Of a DNA stretch of 64,000 nt, positions 1-9,265 are shown in pieces (the first letter of the stretch is position 1; each line of letters starts with the position of its first letter). A program made the position numbers and the translations under genes. The stretch comes from Paenibacillus_D sp047238105 (lineage in GTDB: Bacteria; Bacillota; Bacilli; Paenibacillales; Paenibacillaceae): positions 4,960,001 to 5,024,000 of the forward strand of contig NZ_JBDFMD010000001.1 in the NCBI RefSeq assembly GCF_047238105.1, read 5' to 3'. The notes below the pieces were generated by a model that worked only from the letters and a program-made list of their open reading frames with translations, was not told the origin of the DNA and made no database searches.

Positions 1-1
1 G

Positions 2-148
2 TATCGCATGGGCGCGAAGGGTCAGTTCGGGCTCGGTCTGTCCATCGTCCGGCAACTATTGAATAGCTGCGGGACACAGATCGAGGTGAGCAATGAACAA
101 CACGGCGTCATCTTTCGGCTGGTGCTTCCCGAGGAGGATATAGCGTGA
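2..148 (+). CDS. Sensor histidine kinase, C-terminal end (partial)
   Basis: Only the last 48 codons are inside the window. The reading frame opens at base 2 and shows the glycine-rich G2 box of a HATPase_c domain (GQFGLGLSIVRQLL), then a beta-strand pair and a stop. This part of a histidine kinase binds ATP. The stop codon overlaps the GTG of the following permease gene (GTGA), so kinase and importer are probably one transcript and translationally coupled. Ligand-sensing and histidine domains lie outside the window, so the kinase subclass cannot be given; a YesM-like kinase is plausible from context only. Confidence 0.8.
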   Translation, partial: YRMGAKGQFGLGLSIVRQLLNSCGTQIEVSNEQHGVIFRLVLPEEDIA

Positions 149-1044
149 AGAACAATGCGATTCCTAATCGCTTCAACCGCCGGTTCACCCGGTTCATCCG
201 ATCCGAGTCGGTCAGTGCCTTCTGGTTATTGGCTCCGAGCTTGGCAGGATTCTCCCTCTTCTACCTCATCCCGTTCGGCCAGAGCGTGCTGAACTCGTTC
301 CAGGACAGGTGGGGAGAAGGCTACACGTTGTCTAACTACGAAGAGCTGCTCCTGAGCTCCTCGTTTCAGAAAGCGGCGTCCAACACGTTCTGGTTCACCG
401 CGATCAGCGTCCCCCTGCTAGTCGTGCTTTCGCTCTTGCTGGCGCTGCTCTTGAATCAGCGGGTGTTCATCCGGCATTGGCTTCGCACCGCTTATGTCCT
501 GCCGCTTGTCGTACCGGTCGCTTCGATCGTGCTTGTCTGGCACATTCTCTTCGATTGGAATGGCGCAGTAAACGCCGGTTTGCAGCATGTTGGCCTTGAC
601 CGCCAGGACTGGATGAAATCCGAATGGGCCGGTTTTGTGATTATTCTGGTCTACATATGGAAAAACATTGGTTACAATGTGATCCTGTTTCTGGCCGGCT
701 TGCAGAACATTCCGGGACAATATTATGAAATCGCCGATCTGGAAGGGGCCGGTCCGGTGCGCAAGCTGTTCGGCATTACGCTCACCTATTTGACGCCGAC
801 GACGTTTCTGGTGGTGCTGATGTCCGTGCTGAATTCCTTCAAGGTGTTTCGCGAGACGTATCTCATCGCCGGCGCTTATCCGCACGACAGGATTTATATG
901 ATGCAGCATTACATGAACAATATGTTTTTGTCCCTCGATATCCAGAAGGTTTCGTCTGCGGCGGTGCTCATGGCGTTCTGTATTATGGCGCTCGTGTTCG
1001 TCCTGTTCCGCACGGAGCGGGTGTTCCGCTCTTATATGGAGTAA
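145..1044 (+). CDS. Carbohydrate ABC transporter permease, MalF/UgpA type
   Basis: Membrane subunit of a binding-protein-dependent sugar importer (299 aa). It has a short basic N-terminus, about six hydrophobic segments, and the EAA-type coupling motif near residues 200-220 (YYEIADLEGAGPVRKLFGIT) that contacts the ATPase. Start is GTG 145, with GAGGAGG just upstream and a 4-base overlap with the kinase before it. It pairs with the second permease downstream. No ATP-binding subunit lies in this operon, so a shared MsmX-like ATPase encoded elsewhere is likely, as is common in Firmicutes. Substrate cannot be read from the sequence. Confidence 0.9.
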   Translation: MKNNAIPNRFNRRFTRFIRSESVSAFWLLAPSLAGFSLFYLIPFGQSVLNSFQDRWGEGYTLSNYEELLLSSSFQKAASNTFWFTAISVPLLVVLSLLLALLLNQRVFIRHWLRTAYVLPLVVPVASIVLVWHILFDWNGAVNAGLQHVGLDRQDWMKSEWAGFVIILVYIWKNIGYNVILFLAGLQNIPGQYYEIADLEGAGPVRKLFGITLTYLTPTTFLVVLMSVLNSFKVFRETYLIAGAYPHDRIYMMQHYMNNMFLSLDIQKVSSAAVLMAFCIMALVFVLFRTERVFRSYME

Positions 1045-1066
1045 GGGCAAGAAAGAGGTGAAGGAC

Positions 1067-1924
1067 GTGACCAAGGGATGGATCGCACTGCTGTTGCGCT
1101 CGATACTGTTAATCCCCATCGCGGTTCTGCTGCTGATGCCTGTCGTCTTGACCGTCGTCAATTCCTTGATGACGGAGCGGGAGCTGATGGCGAATTACGG
1201 CATGCTGGGCAAAACCGATACGAGCCTCTTCGTCAATCTGAAATGGATTCCCGACTGGGTATCCTTCCAGCAGTATGACAAAGCCTTGATCGCGACGCCG
1301 AGGTTTCTGTACCTGTTCTGGAATTCCGTCTATATGGTGGTGCCCATCATCTTCGGACAAGCTCTGGTGGCCACCCTTGCTGCATTCGCATTCGGAAAGC
1401 TGCGTTTTCCGGGCAGGGAAGGATGGTTTCTGCTCTATCTGATGACGATGCTGATGCCGTTCCAGGTCACACTCGTGCCCAATTACTTGATGGCTGATCG
1501 GCTGGGCCTCCTGAATCATGCCAGCTCCATCATCCTGCCCGGCGTGTTCGCCCCCTTCGGCGTGTTCCTGCTCAGGCAATTCATGCTCCACATCCATTCG
1601 TCTTATATCGAAGCGGCCAAGATGGACGGGGCGGGGATGCTGCGCATACTCGTATCGGTTGCACTGCCGATGGTGAAGCCGGGCATTGCCGCACTCGTCG
1701 TCCTCCTGTTTGTCGACTATTGGAATATGGTCGAGCAGCCGCTTATCTTTCTCCAGGATGCCGCGATGCAGCCGCTATCGGTTTATCTCGCCAGTATTCA
1801 GGAAGAGCTGCTCAGCGTATCGTTTGCCGTGTCGGTGGTGTATATGATGCCGATGGTGCTCCTGTTCTTAAGCGCCGAACGGTATTTTATTGAGGGAATC
1901 CAGCTTTCCGGTGTGAAAGGCTGA
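1067..1924 (+). CDS. Carbohydrate ABC transporter permease, MalG/UgpE type
   Basis: Second importer membrane subunit (285 aa from this start). Six hydrophobic segments are visible, with the EAA loop near residues 180-205 (SSYIEAAKMDGAGMLRIL) and the C-terminal signature EGIQLSGVKG typical of this half of the pair. A GTG at 1058 is also in frame, but GTG 1067 is preceded by GAGGTGA at good spacing and is preferred. It lies 22 bases after the first permease and 19 bases before the adaptor gene, so all belong to one operon. Confidence 0.9.
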   Translation: MTKGWIALLLRSILLIPIAVLLLMPVVLTVVNSLMTERELMANYGMLGKTDTSLFVNLKWIPDWVSFQQYDKALIATPRFLYLFWNSVYMVVPIIFGQALVATLAAFAFGKLRFPGREGWFLLYLMTMLMPFQVTLVPNYLMADRLGLLNHASSIILPGVFAPFGVFLLRQFMLHIHSSYIEAAKMDGAGMLRILVSVALPMVKPGIAALVVLLFVDYWNMVEQPLIFLQDAAMQPLSVYLASIQEELLSVSFAVSVVYMMPMVLLFLSAERYFIEGIQLSGVKG

Positions 1925-1943
1925 GCGAAAGGAGAGTGGCATC

Positions 1944-3065
1944 ATGGTACAGCGGAAACAGCGGATCGCCGGCGTGGCGCTGGGGGTGTTTCTCCTGGTA
2001 CTGGCTGGATTCACGTTGTTCAGCCAGACGCTTCAAACCGCCCTGCTGCCCAAAGTGACAACAGCGAAGCCTGTAAAGAAAACGTTGTCTCATCATATCG
2101 AAGGCAGCGGCCTGATCACGCCGCGCCAGCAGCTAGAATTGAACAGCGACAGCGGCTGGAAGGTGGAGAAGGTGCATGTGGACAATGAAGAAGATGTCAA
2201 GAAGGGGCAGATTCTTGTTACTTTTGATGGAACAGAGATGAAGCAGCAGCTGCTCGATGCGGAGGACGACCTGAAGAAAAGAGAGTTGAACCGGGAGGTG
2301 CTGAAAGAACAGTTTATAGCCGCTCAGCACGGAGGAGACGATCGTGAGATCCGCAAGGCGATACGGGACCTTGAATTGGAGCGGATCGACGCTGACATGG
2401 CGAAGCGAAGAATGGAAACCCTGCGCCAAGAGCTGGCGCGAAAAAGCACGCTGACTGCGCCTGTGGACGGCAGGGTGACCAATCTTCAAGCCGAAGCGGG
2501 GATGGGGATCCCCCAAGGCCAGCCGTTGCTAACGCTGGTAGAAACCGGGAAGGGATTTCAGTTCTCTTTTACGGTAGCCAAAGAACTCGCCGATCTGATG
2601 CGAATCGACGAGAAGGTGCCTGTGCACGTGGATGAGGATATGTCCCTGGAGATCGAAGGGACGGTCGCCGAAATCAAAGACGCTCCATCGGGTAACGGCG
2701 GCGGCATGCCGGATGATGAAGGCGGCGGCGCCAAGGATCAGAAAACGATTGTCGTCCACGTTCCGGGAGACCATCTCAAAGGAGGTGAGTCCAGCCGCGT
2801 CAGCTTGAAGAAGCCGTTTCAAGAGCAGGGCCTGGTCATCGATAAGAACTGGCTCAAAAAAGATGGCACCGGAAGCTATGTGTTTGTCGTGCGCGAGAAT
2901 CGAAGCTCACTCGGCAACACCTATACGGTTCAGAAGGCTTATGTAACGACGGGGAAGGAGGACGGCGAGGAGATCGTCGTACTCAGAGGCATTTACCCGG
3001 AAGAAGACATTGTGACGGAGTCGAGCGAGCCGTTGCAGGAAGGCAACCGCATTCGATTACATTGA
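1944..3065 (+). CDS. HlyD/MacA-like membrane fusion (adaptor) protein
   Basis: 373 aa. One N-terminal transmembrane helix (about residues 10-30) is followed by a split biotinyl-lipoyl-like domain: the first half near 60-90 and the second near 165-200 (LTAPVDGRVTNLQAEAG). They flank a charged coiled coil (about 95-160), and a beta-barrel and membrane-proximal region follow. This is the layout of periplasmic-adaptor or HlyD_D23-type proteins, which in Gram-positives sit outside the membrane beside export ABC proteins. Unusually, its neighbours are importer permeases and a binding protein, and no MacB-like exporter is nearby. A glycine-rich, acidic insert occurs around residues 250-270. RBS AAAGGAG precedes the ATG. 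Confidence 0.82.
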   Translation: MVQRKQRIAGVALGVFLLVLAGFTLFSQTLQTALLPKVTTAKPVKKTLSHHIEGSGLITPRQQLELNSDSGWKVEKVHVDNEEDVKKGQILVTFDGTEMKQQLLDAEDDLKKRELNREVLKEQFIAAQHGGDDREIRKAIRDLELERIDADMAKRRMETLRQELARKSTLTAPVDGRVTNLQAEAGMGIPQGQPLLTLVETGKGFQFSFTVAKELADLMRIDEKVPVHVDEDMSLEIEGTVAEIKDAPSGNGGGMPDDEGGGAKDQKTIVVHVPGDHLKGGESSRVSLKKPFQEQGLVIDKNWLKKDGTGSYVFVVRENRSSLGNTYTVQKAYVTTGKEDGEEIVVLRGIYPEEDIVTESSEPLQEGNRIRLH

Positions 3066-3078
3066 GAGGATGATTCAA

Positions 3079-4437
3079 GTGAAAAAAATAGGGTTTTTCG
3101 TCATGCTGTCCATCATGCTGCTGGTATCGGCTTGTTCCGGAAACGGAGGAAATGCTCCTACAGACGATTCCACAGGCGATGCCAATCGGTTGACGGATGG
3201 CGGCAAAAAAACCGTCGTCGTCTCTGTCCTGCAGAATAATCGGTTTTTGGAAACGGCTGTGCGGTTATTTGAAGAAAAGCATAAGGATATTCAGATCGAG
3301 ATCAATGAATACAAAGCATCGGAAGTGACGGAAGGCGGCATGGCCAGAGAGGCTCTCCCGATGGCAGACATCGAAAAGTACGTGCAATCGGTGACGACGC
3401 AGGTGATATCCGGCAAAGGATCCGATCTTATCCTAATGAACAACCTGCCCCAAGACAAGTTCGTCGACAAAAAGCTGTTGGTCGACTTGAACGATCTGAT
3501 CGCGAGCGACAGTTCGTTCGATCAAGATGCGTTATATGCCAATATTTTGAAGGCGTCCCAGGACGGGGACGGTCTGTATGTCATGCCGCTCTCCTTTTCG
3601 CTTGAGACGGCCCAGGGAAACAGCCGGATACTGGAGAAGGAGAATATTGCAGTCGACAGACATGAGCCCTGGAGCTGGAGCGAATTCAAGGATGTCGCCA
3701 AGAAGCTGAAGCAGCAAGCGGATAGCGAAGGATACTACAACCTGGGTATGTCGCCGCTTCTCTATGATTATATTGAAGAAAATTACCCGGAGCTCGTCAG
3801 ACAAGGCCAGGCCAATTTCGACTCGGAGCTGTTCCGCAGCATGATGAAGGAAATCAAGTCCATCTATGACGAAGGCTTGTTCAGCGAAGGATTTACGGCC
3901 GATGCCGGTAAAGCGGTATTCCAAATGGTGGGCATCTTCAACCCTAGAGCAATGTTAATGATGCCATCGGACTTTGAATATTATCTAAAGCCAAGCGCAA
4001 GCGGAAACAAGGAAGGCGTCCCGTTCAAGCCGATAGACAGTCTGGGGATCAACAGCAAATCCGACGTCCAAGCGGAAGCATGGGCATTCATCAAATTTTT
4101 GCTTTCCGATGAAATGCAAGCTTCGCCGGATCTCTTTGGATTGCCGATGCATAAAGGCGCCATGGATATGAAATTGAACGAAGTGTTGCAATTAATCGAG
4201 AACGGGGCCCCTGATCTGCCGATCCCGGAAGACATGCTGCCGAATACCGAAACGGTGGAAAAGCGGATTGCCGACATACAGCAGCTAATTTCGGAGGCGG
4301 GCCTTCGCAGATCCAGCGATATGAAAGTGTTAACGATCGCTATGGAGGAGTTCGAAAGCTATTTAAACGGACAGAAATCCGCAGAAGAAGTCAGCAAGCT
4401 GATCCAGAACCGAGTGACCACGTATTTGAATGAGTAA
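3079..4437 (+). CDS. Extracellular solute-binding lipoprotein (family 1)
   Basis: Binding protein of the importer (452 aa from GTG 3079). The signal peptide ends in a lipobox, LVSAC, with Cys19 as the lipidated residue, followed by a Gly/Asn/Asp-rich tether. The mature part has the two-lobe family-1 pattern: TVVVSVLQ at the start of lobe 1, DLILMNNLPQDKF, and a SPDLFGLPMHKG segment late. ATG 3070 is in frame, but GAGAGG abuts it with no spacing, while GTG 3079 has 9 bases. It starts 13 bases after the adaptor gene and overlaps the sigma-factor gene by 8 bases. Ligand is probably an oligosaccharide; this is inferred from the family. Confidence 0.88.
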   Translation: MKKIGFFVMLSIMLLVSACSGNGGNAPTDDSTGDANRLTDGGKKTVVVSVLQNNRFLETAVRLFEEKHKDIQIEINEYKASEVTEGGMAREALPMADIEKYVQSVTTQVISGKGSDLILMNNLPQDKFVDKKLLVDLNDLIASDSSFDQDALYANILKASQDGDGLYVMPLSFSLETAQGNSRILEKENIAVDRHEPWSWSEFKDVAKKLKQQADSEGYYNLGMSPLLYDYIEENYPELVRQGQANFDSELFRSMMKEIKSIYDEGLFSEGFTADAGKAVFQMVGIFNPRAMLMMPSDFEYYLKPSASGNKEGVPFKPIDSLGINSKSDVQAEAWAFIKFLLSDEMQASPDLFGLPMHKGAMDMKLNEVLQLIENGAPDLPIPEDMLPNTETVEKRIADIQQLISEAGLRRSSDMKVLTIAMEEFESYLNGQKSAEEVSKLIQNRVTTYLNE

Positions 4438-4996
4438 CGAAATCCAGCAACAGGGCATGTCGAACGCTGAATGGTTCCAGATGCTATATACCCGCTATTA
4501 TAGATTGCTTTATTATTGGGCGTATTCGATAACCAGGGATCGCGAGCTCGCCCAGGACGCTGTTCAAGAAACGTTCTTGAAGGCTTATCGTCACATCGGC
4601 TCTTTGAAGCGGCAAGACCGGCTCATAGCTTGGCTCATAGCGATTTGCCGCCATGTGGCGATCGATATGTACCGCAAGCGCAGACGGGAATTGTGCTATC
4701 AGTCGTTGGAGGACGCCTGCGGGGGCGAAGCCAGCGTGGAACGGACGGTCGTTGAGCAGGATTACCTTCGTGAATTGCTTTCTTCGTTGAAGCCGATCAG
4801 CCGGGAGGCGCTGCTGCTCATTTACGTGTATGGCTTGACTTATGAACAACTCGCTGATTGCCAGAGGATATCGGTGAGCGCCGTGAAGTCAAGAATCCAC
4901 CGGGCGAAACAAAAGGTGCGTGGCGCGGCCTTGCAGATGGATTCCAATGTGGGCATAAATCCCGTCTGGACGGATCCCATGTCTGTCCGCATCTAA
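4430..4996 (+). CDS. ECF-type RNA polymerase sigma factor
   Basis: 188 aa with sigma region 2 at about residues 17-85 (YYWAYSITRDRELAQDAVQETFLKAYR) and region 4 at about 115-165 (LKPISREALLLIYVYGLTYEQLADCQRI is the helix-turn-helix part). It redirects RNA polymerase to specific promoters. It overlaps the 3' end of the binding-protein gene (ATGAGTAA) and lacks a strong own RBS, so it is probably translated by coupling. No anti-sigma factor follows, which is unusual for an ECF factor; control may come from elsewhere or from transcription of this operon alone. A tail of about 20 residues extends beyond region 4. Confidence 0.88.
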   Translation: MSNEIQQQGMSNAEWFQMLYTRYYRLLYYWAYSITRDRELAQDAVQETFLKAYRHIGSLKRQDRLIAWLIAICRHVAIDMYRKRRRELCYQSLEDACGGEASVERTVVEQDYLRELLSSLKPISREALLLIYVYGLTYEQLADCQRISVSAVKSRIHRAKQKVRGAALQMDSNVGINPVWTDPMSVRI

Positions 4997-5074
4997 CGCT
5001 GAGGCAAGTTCGTTCAATTCCGATAGAATTCAGAGGAAATTGTGATGGATTCTCTCACTTCGTTCCGCTGATAA

Positions 5075-5114
5075 TAGAGTCAGGCAATCGGTACATACCG
5101 ATGCTCTGATTCTA
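5075..5114. promoter_or_regulatory. 40-bp imperfect palindrome, candidate operator
   Basis: Two 19-base arms with one mismatch in the outer 9 bases and a non-pairing triplet, around a 2-base centre. The core ATCGGTACATACCGAT (5087-5102) is perfect and the outer arms are TAGAGTCAG and CTGATTCTA. It lies between the ECF sigma gene and the GH97 start, 26 bases before the ATG. The tiny loop and absence of a T-run argue for a protein-binding site rather than a terminator. I could not assign a convincing promoter in the surrounding 143 bases. Confidence 0.5.
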
Positions 5115-5140
5115 TAGCGATGAATGGAGGAGGAAACTTG

Positions 5141-7441
5141 ATGTCATTCAAAAAAGTAGTAAGCTTCATGCTGGTAGTAACGTTAATGCTTACGTCTGTT
5201 CCTTCAGCTTTGGCGGCGGATCCCGGAACGGAGTACGCCACGTCCTCGCCGGATAGCTCGCTCACGGCCACCATGTACCTGGACGGCGGGGAATTATTCT
5301 ACACCATCACAAAAGGCAGCGCGACTATCGTCGAACAATCACGGTTGGGTCTAAAAACCAGCGATGCGGATTTCTACTCGGGCATGTCATTCGTATCCAC
5401 CAGCACAACCTCGTGGAATCATACGTACACGATACCGGGCGGCAAAAAAAGCGTCAACCAGGATAACGGGGTACAACGTGAATATGTCGTGTCGAAGGGC
5501 GGGGCTCAGCTTAAAATCATCATGAGGGTATATGATGATGGGTTTGGCTTCCGATACGTTCTTCCTGGGATGGGAGAGACATTCATCGAGGAGGAATATA
5601 CCGAATACAATCTCCCTGACGGAACGGGCGGATGGGGGCATCCGCCGGTAAATACGTACGAAGGAACCTGGGAATACTACGATCCCGCTACGTTAGACAC
5701 CAGTACGGTTTCTATGCCGTTCCTGGCCTCGATTAACAACAATGCGTATTGGGCGTTATTGACGGAAGCGAATGTATATAACGCGGACGGGACGTATTGC
5801 CCGTCGATCCTCACCGGCAACCCGGGACAGAGCATGACGTTTTCCTGCGGGGAGGATCAAGCGATGTATGGATCGCAGATTCAAGCGGCCTTGCCTTTTC
5901 AGACGCCTTACCGGGCCGTGATGGTCACGGACAATCTGAACGATCTGGTCAATTCGACCCTGGTGCAGAACCTGAATCCGGAGTCGAAGATCGCCGACAC
6001 CAGTTGGATCAAACCGGGGATCGCGGCATGGTCCTGGTGGAGCGAGGACTATTACGGCGACCCGAATGTTCCTGAAGGCTATCGTGAAGTGCCATATTCC
6101 ATGGCGCGCCAAAAAGATTATGTGGATTTCGCAGCTTCCATGGGATGGGACTATGTCACCGTTGACGCGGGATGGGTGAAATGGACCGACGGCACGATTG
6201 CGGATCTGGTCGATTATGCCGAGACCAAGGATGTGGGCATCTTCATCTGGGCAAGTCCGTATGTTCATACCCCATATGGAGCGAGCAGGATGAATCTGCG
6301 CAAGTGGGCGAGCTGGGGGATTAAAGGCGTAAAAGTAGACATGACGGCAAATGAGTCGCAGGTGGGGATGAGCTTCCTGGAGTCGGTAGCCGACTATTGC
6401 GCCGAGCTTGAGCTTATGGTGTACTTCCATAACTCCACCAAGCCGGGCGGAGAGGAACGGACTTGGCCGAATATTATAGGCTCGGAAGGGGTGCTGGGCG
6501 CCGAACGCTATAAATTGTATTGGCCGCCGGCGCCAACCGCCGTTCACAATACCACGCTTCCCTTCACTAGAAATGTGCTTGGCTCCATGGATTACACGCC
6601 TGTTGCTCTAAGCAACACGAACAAAAATACGACACAGGGCCACCAATTGGCGATGTCTGTCGTATATGAAACCAGAATCCAAAACTATGCGGACTCCATA
6701 GACATCTACGCAAACTGGATTGGCACGGAGCTCTTGCGGGTGATACCGGCCTCATGGGATGAGACAAAGCTCCTTGACGGTTTTCCGGGGAGCCACGCGG
6801 TTATCGCGAGGCGAAGCGGTTCAGATTGGTATATCGGCGGGATGACCGTAGACGAGAGGACCTTATCGATCCCCCTTTCAAGCTTGAACCTGGATCCTGG
6901 CGATTACACGGCTTACGTTTATCAGGACGGAGCTACAGGAGAGTCCATCAGTAAAGAGATCAGTACCGTGACAGCCGCTTCAACGCTGACGATTCCTCTG
7001 TTGGAAACCGGCGGAGCCGCCGTGTTGATCTCCAAGACTACCGTACCGAGTATGCCTTATGATCCATATACTTACTATGAAGCGGAAAGCGCTACGCTTG
7101 CTGGCGCTGCTAATGTAATAAGCTGCGACAACTGCTCGAATGGCTATAAAGTTGGCAACATGGGCAGTAATGGAGGCACGGTGGAATTCAATGTGACCGT
7201 ACCAGCAACGGGCGCTTACAAGGTGAAGTTGAATTATCTGGCGGCAGACGAGCGATGGCCCAGCTACAGTCTCAATGGCGGACCGGACACCGTACTTCGA
7301 ATAAGGCTGGAGTCAGGAAGCTGGAATGTGGTTCGAAGCTATGTGACAACCATGGATTTGACCGCAGGCAGCAATACGATTACGTTCTCCTACCCGGGTT
7401 GGGGGGCTGAGATTGACAACTTCGGGATTCTGATCCCGTAA
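5141..7441 (+). CDS. Secreted GH97 glycoside hydrolase with C-terminal CBM
   Basis: 766 aa. Sec signal peptide (MSFKKVVSFMLVVTLML..., cleavage near ALAA-DP), a GH97 N-terminal beta-sandwich (about 25-270), a (beta/alpha)8 catalytic domain (about 280-520), a GH97 C-terminal domain to about 630, and a CBM6/35-like domain at the end (YYEAESATLAG... GGTVEFNVTVP... NTITFSYPG). GVKVDM carries an Asp at the place where retaining GH97 alpha-galactosidases have their nucleophile, and IIGSEGVLGAE supplies acidic residues. An alpha-galactosidase-like retaining activity is inferred. Start ATG 5141 is chosen because GGAGGAGG precedes it; an in-frame ATG 21 bases earlier lacks an RBS. The closest relative in the window is the GH97 at 16.9 kb. 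Confidence 0.9.
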   Translation: MSFKKVVSFMLVVTLMLTSVPSALAADPGTEYATSSPDSSLTATMYLDGGELFYTITKGSATIVEQSRLGLKTSDADFYSGMSFVSTSTTSWNHTYTIPGGKKSVNQDNGVQREYVVSKGGAQLKIIMRVYDDGFGFRYVLPGMGETFIEEEYTEYNLPDGTGGWGHPPVNTYEGTWEYYDPATLDTSTVSMPFLASINNNAYWALLTEANVYNADGTYCPSILTGNPGQSMTFSCGEDQAMYGSQIQAALPFQTPYRAVMVTDNLNDLVNSTLVQNLNPESKIADTSWIKPGIAAWSWWSEDYYGDPNVPEGYREVPYSMARQKDYVDFAASMGWDYVTVDAGWVKWTDGTIADLVDYAETKDVGIFIWASPYVHTPYGASRMNLRKWASWGIKGVKVDMTANESQVGMSFLESVADYCAELELMVYFHNSTKPGGEERTWPNIIGSEGVLGAERYKLYWPPAPTAVHNTTLPFTRNVLGSMDYTPVALSNTNKNTTQGHQLAMSVVYETRIQNYADSIDIYANWIGTELLRVIPASWDETKLLDGFPGSHAVIARRSGSDWYIGGMTVDERTLSIPLSSLNLDPGDYTAYVYQDGATGESISKEISTVTAASTLTIPLLETGGAAVLISKTTVPSMPYDPYTYYEAESATLAGAANVISCDNCSNGYKVGNMGSNGGTVEFNVTVPATGAYKVKLNYLAADERWPSYSLNGGPDTVLRIRLESGSWNVVRSYVTTMDLTAGSNTITFSYPGWGAEIDNFGILIP

Positions 7442-7469
7442 GCAGTCATTGTTTTCGCTTGCTATGGCA

Positions 7470-7518
7470 GGGCGGACCAGTTAGTCAGTGAACTGACATC
7501 TGGTCCGCCCTTTTTTTT
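7470..7518 (+). terminator. Rho-independent terminator after the GH97 gene
   Basis: An 11-bp GC-rich stem (GGGCGGACCAG with CTGGTCCGCCC), a loop that can itself pair (GTCAGT/ACTGAC), then eight T residues. It ends transcription of the GH97 gene before the convergent histidine kinase gene. Confidence 0.93.
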
Positions 7519-7528
7519 GAGAAAGAAA

Positions 7529-9265
7529 CTACGGTTGTAAAGGCAGGATGATAGTGATTTTTGTTCCCGACCCCCTTTGGCTGTCTATGGTGACACCGTA
7601 GTTTTGACCGTAAGCGAGCTGCACACGTTCATGCACATTTTTGATCCCGTACCCTGCTTTCGATTCTGAAGATAACAAGGTTGCTACTTGTTCAGGAGAC
7701 ATGCCGCAACCGTCATCTTCGACTTCCAGTACGATTGCGGGAAGACCAGCGTGCACCGATCGGTAAACGCGAATGGCAATGTTCATACATTGTTGATCAT
7801 CATATATGGCATGATTTAAAGCATTTTCCACAAAAGGCTGCAGCAATAATTTTAACGTTTCATGGGTGAATAAGCTCTCGTCCACTTCCCAGTGTTCGAT
7901 GAATTTATCATCAAAGCGCATGTGCTGGATGGCAAGATAGTGTTTTGTAAGCGCGATTTCTTTTTCCAGTGTAATATATTGACGCCCCATGTTTAGTGAT
8001 GTTTGATAGAATCTTGCGAGATGGTTAACCATTTCGCTCACTTCAACATGACCTTTTTGTATGGAGAGAGAGGAGATGCTGGATAAAGCATTATATAGGA
8101 AGTGTGGGTTTATCTGGCTTTGTAACGCGTAAAGCTCTGCATCTCGCTTGGCAATCTCTTTTATATAAAGCTTATCAATCAATTTTTTGAGCCTTGTGCC
8201 CATTTCGTTGAAAGCTGTGCTTAATTGACCAATTTCATCCCTGCTGGGATCGGCGGGCAAGAGGGTGAAGTTCCCTTGCTCGACTTGCGCTGCTTGACGG
8301 TTCAGCTTGCCCAGACGGCGCGTTAGATAATTGGCAATGACGATGATCATTAAGACGGACAAGACTAGACTGAAAATCGCGATGCCAACAATTTGTATCG
8401 TTGTTTGACGGGATGAACGCATGATTTCGTCAATGGGTGTGAGAGAAACGGTTTTCCAACCATGATGCATCGTATTGTAAACCAGCAGATTAGAGTCTCC
8501 GTTTATCGTGACAACCTCTTGATTGACGGACAACTCAGGGCCGATGGCATCTCCGAATGGCAGGTTTAAAAGTGATTTATCAGACGCTGAGATGATTTGA
8601 TTTTGCTCATTGAGTATATAGATGTTTTTGTTTTGATCTTCTTTTTCAATTAATCGATAGAGCAATTCCTCATAGACCCCTATCGTCATCATGCCATAGT
8701 GCTGGCTTTGTGTATTAAAGTTAAGAATACGCCCAATGTAAATAACATTTTTCCCCTCCGTATCCTGTATCACGTTGCTGAATAAATTGTTCCCATAGGT
8801 TTGTTGTAATTGAATGAGATATTGCAGCTGCAAATTTTCAAGCTTGATATGTTTGAGGAAAAGACCATCTTCTGGAAGCGTTGTGTTATTTACATAAAGA
8901 TTAATGCTGGCGAGACTGTTATTCGCAGTTAAAAAGCTGTATAGAAGTCCGTCAATATACCGGTAGGCTTCTAAAATAGCATAGTCACTTGTGTAGGTTT
9001 GCGTAAGATAAGCCTGTAAGGTTTCATCCGTATAGATCAGAGAAGAAATTTGCCGAAGATTATCCAAATGAGCATTTACATTGCTGCTAATTTGCTGGTT
9101 GCTGCTATACATATTTTCATAAGTCAATTCCAACAACCGTTGCTCTGTACGATCATAGAAGAATACGGTAATGAAGAGAAGAGGAGTAATCGTTATGGTG
9201 AGAAACATGAGCAGCAATTTCTGAAGCAGAGACGAATTGTTGAAAAGTCTTTTTAAGGTCTTCAT
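7529..9265 (-). CDS. YesM-family sensor histidine kinase
   Basis: 578 aa membrane kinase. TM1 is at about 15-35, an extracellular dCache-like sensor spans about 36-300, TM2 about 300-320, and HAMP about 325-375. The His_kinase domain has INPHFLYNALSSI with the phospho-acceptor His, and the HATPase_c domain shows LLQPFVENALNHA and DDGCGM...GYGIKNVHERV. Family members sense extracellular or binding-protein-delivered sugars and phosphorylate a YesN-type AraC regulator. Its ATG overlaps the stop of the regulator gene (ATGA), so the two are coupled, regulator first. It probably controls the divergent importer operon starting at 11,058. Confidence 0.93.
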   Translation of the reverse strand: MKTLKRLFNNSSLLQKLLLMFLTITITPLLFITVFFYDRTEQRLLELTYENMYSSNQQISSNVNAHLDNLRQISSLIYTDETLQAYLTQTYTSDYAILEAYRYIDGLLYSFLTANNSLASINLYVNNTTLPEDGLFLKHIKLENLQLQYLIQLQQTYGNNLFSNVIQDTEGKNVIYIGRILNFNTQSQHYGMMTIGVYEELLYRLIEKEDQNKNIYILNEQNQIISASDKSLLNLPFGDAIGPELSVNQEVVTINGDSNLLVYNTMHHGWKTVSLTPIDEIMRSSRQTTIQIVGIAIFSLVLSVLMIIVIANYLTRRLGKLNRQAAQVEQGNFTLLPADPSRDEIGQLSTAFNEMGTRLKKLIDKLYIKEIAKRDAELYALQSQINPHFLYNALSSISSLSIQKGHVEVSEMVNHLARFYQTSLNMGRQYITLEKEIALTKHYLAIQHMRFDDKFIEHWEVDESLFTHETLKLLLQPFVENALNHAIYDDQQCMNIAIRVYRSVHAGLPAIVLEVEDDGCGMSPEQVATLLSSESKAGYGIKNVHERVQLAYGQNYGVTIDSQRGSGTKITIILPLQP

